DNA of 6,492 bases from JABDDM01 sp038240295 (GTDB taxonomy: Bacteria > Bacteroidota > Ignavibacteria > Palsa-1295), in contig JBBSDW010000168.1 of NCBI GenBank assembly GCA_038240295.1, positions 1 through 6,492 of the forward strand, written 5' to 3'. Positions 6,113 through 6,492 of this stretch are shown one piece after another (position 1 is the stretch's first letter; each line of letters starts with the position of its first letter). The translations under genes were made by a program, and so were the position numbers. The notes under the pieces are model-generated. The model was not told the DNA's origin, searched no databases, and saw nothing but the letters and a program-made list of their open reading frames with translations.

Positions 6113-6492
6113 TTACGTATCAATCTTGACTGGCTCGAACTGCCAGTTTGGATCCTTGCCAAATAAGCACCCGGAGGGCAGCCCATGAGATCGATCATTA
6201 CGTTAGATGCATTACTCGGGGTGACACGTGCAACTGTCTCGCCAACCTTTCCAAACACATTATATGCGCGGTGATCGGTGAACCCAGCACTCACCGGACT
6301 CCAACTCGCTCGCATGTTCATGGTGAAGGAAGCCCCCGGTTCGTTGGTTGAAACAATCAGTTCGGAGCCAATCGTGCTAAGCGCAAGCACCCTTCGATTT
6401 GTGAGGCCGTGTTTATGGCTTGCCAACTTGCACCGCGATCGCCTGAACGGAACATCCCGTCCGGAGTGCCGGCATAGACATCACTGCCAACC
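6106..6492 (-). pseudogene. Decayed Asp-box (BNR) repeat protein with T9SS type-A-like sorting domain, 3' part
   Basis: Read on the minus strand, bases 6492-6409 encode VGSDVYAGTPDGMFRSGDRGASWQAINT, with a clear Asp-box (RSGDRGASW, 6423-6449). The natural continuation GLTNRRVLALSTIGSELIVST lies in another frame; a single missing base near 6408/6409 would restore the family-like NTGLTNRR junction. A second Asp-box is degenerate (TMNMRASW, 6301-6324). After SAGFTDHR the sequence passes directly into AYNVFGKVGETVARV...GAYLARIQTG...RLIRKQ (6106-6267), which resembles the second half of a T9SS type-A C-terminal domain; its usual first half (the NPxxP region) is absent. Proteins of this type are exported to the cell surface by T9SS after Sec translocation. 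The frameshift, the degenerate repeat and the missing segment together indicate a pseudogene. The 5' part lies outside the window. A TTG-started ORF (6106-6426) exists but starts inside the repeat and is unlikely to be genuine. Confidence 0.7.

Noticed and set aside
6148..6351. Plus-strand open frame opposite the T9SS remnant
   Set aside because: The minus strand carries recognisable Asp-box and sorting-domain motifs; the plus frame has none.

Overview
The window suggests a bacterium of the Bacteroidota/Chlorobiota (FCB) side of the tree, possibly a Kapabacteria- or Ignavibacteria-like lineage. The main support is a decayed C-terminal fragment at the right edge that joins Asp-box (BNR) repeats to a type IX secretion (T9SS) type-A-like sorting domain; that combination is characteristic of the group. 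Base composition looks moderate, with GC around one half by eye, and most genes lack an obvious Shine-Dalgarno sequence, which also fits. The lineage call is an inference.

Layout from left to right. Positions 1-198 hold no gene. They carry two palindromic, dispersed-repeat-like elements lying beyond the 3' end of a minus-strand operon. Positions 199-4739 (minus strand) are a two-gene RND efflux operon: a proton-driven inner-membrane pump (about 1115 aa) transcribed first, then a membrane-anchored periplasmic adaptor (390 aa), with a 20-bp gap. No outer-membrane channel gene is present. Positions 4740-4974 are a divergent control region with at least three inverted repeats, including a perfect 9-8-9 repeat and a 13-bp palindrome. 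Positions 4975-5280 (plus) encode a small ArsR-type winged-helix regulator. Next comes 5314-6081 (plus), a VIT1/CCC1-family divalent metal (Fe/Mn) transporter with an apparently complete set of metal-binding residues. Positions 6106-6492 (minus) are the frameshifted, internally deleted T9SS/Asp-box remnant, which runs off the window.

Working model (inference): the ArsR-like protein binds inverted repeats in the divergent region, controls its own operon with the metal exporter, and may also control the RND pump on the other strand. This would couple cytosolic metal removal to envelope efflux. The regulator lacks the classic ArsR Cys pair, so its signal is unknown. No wholly new system is evident. 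The most notable items are the divergent regulatory layout, the ArsR-VIT1 pairing, the RND pump lacking the transmembrane lysine of AcrB, and the pseudogene.
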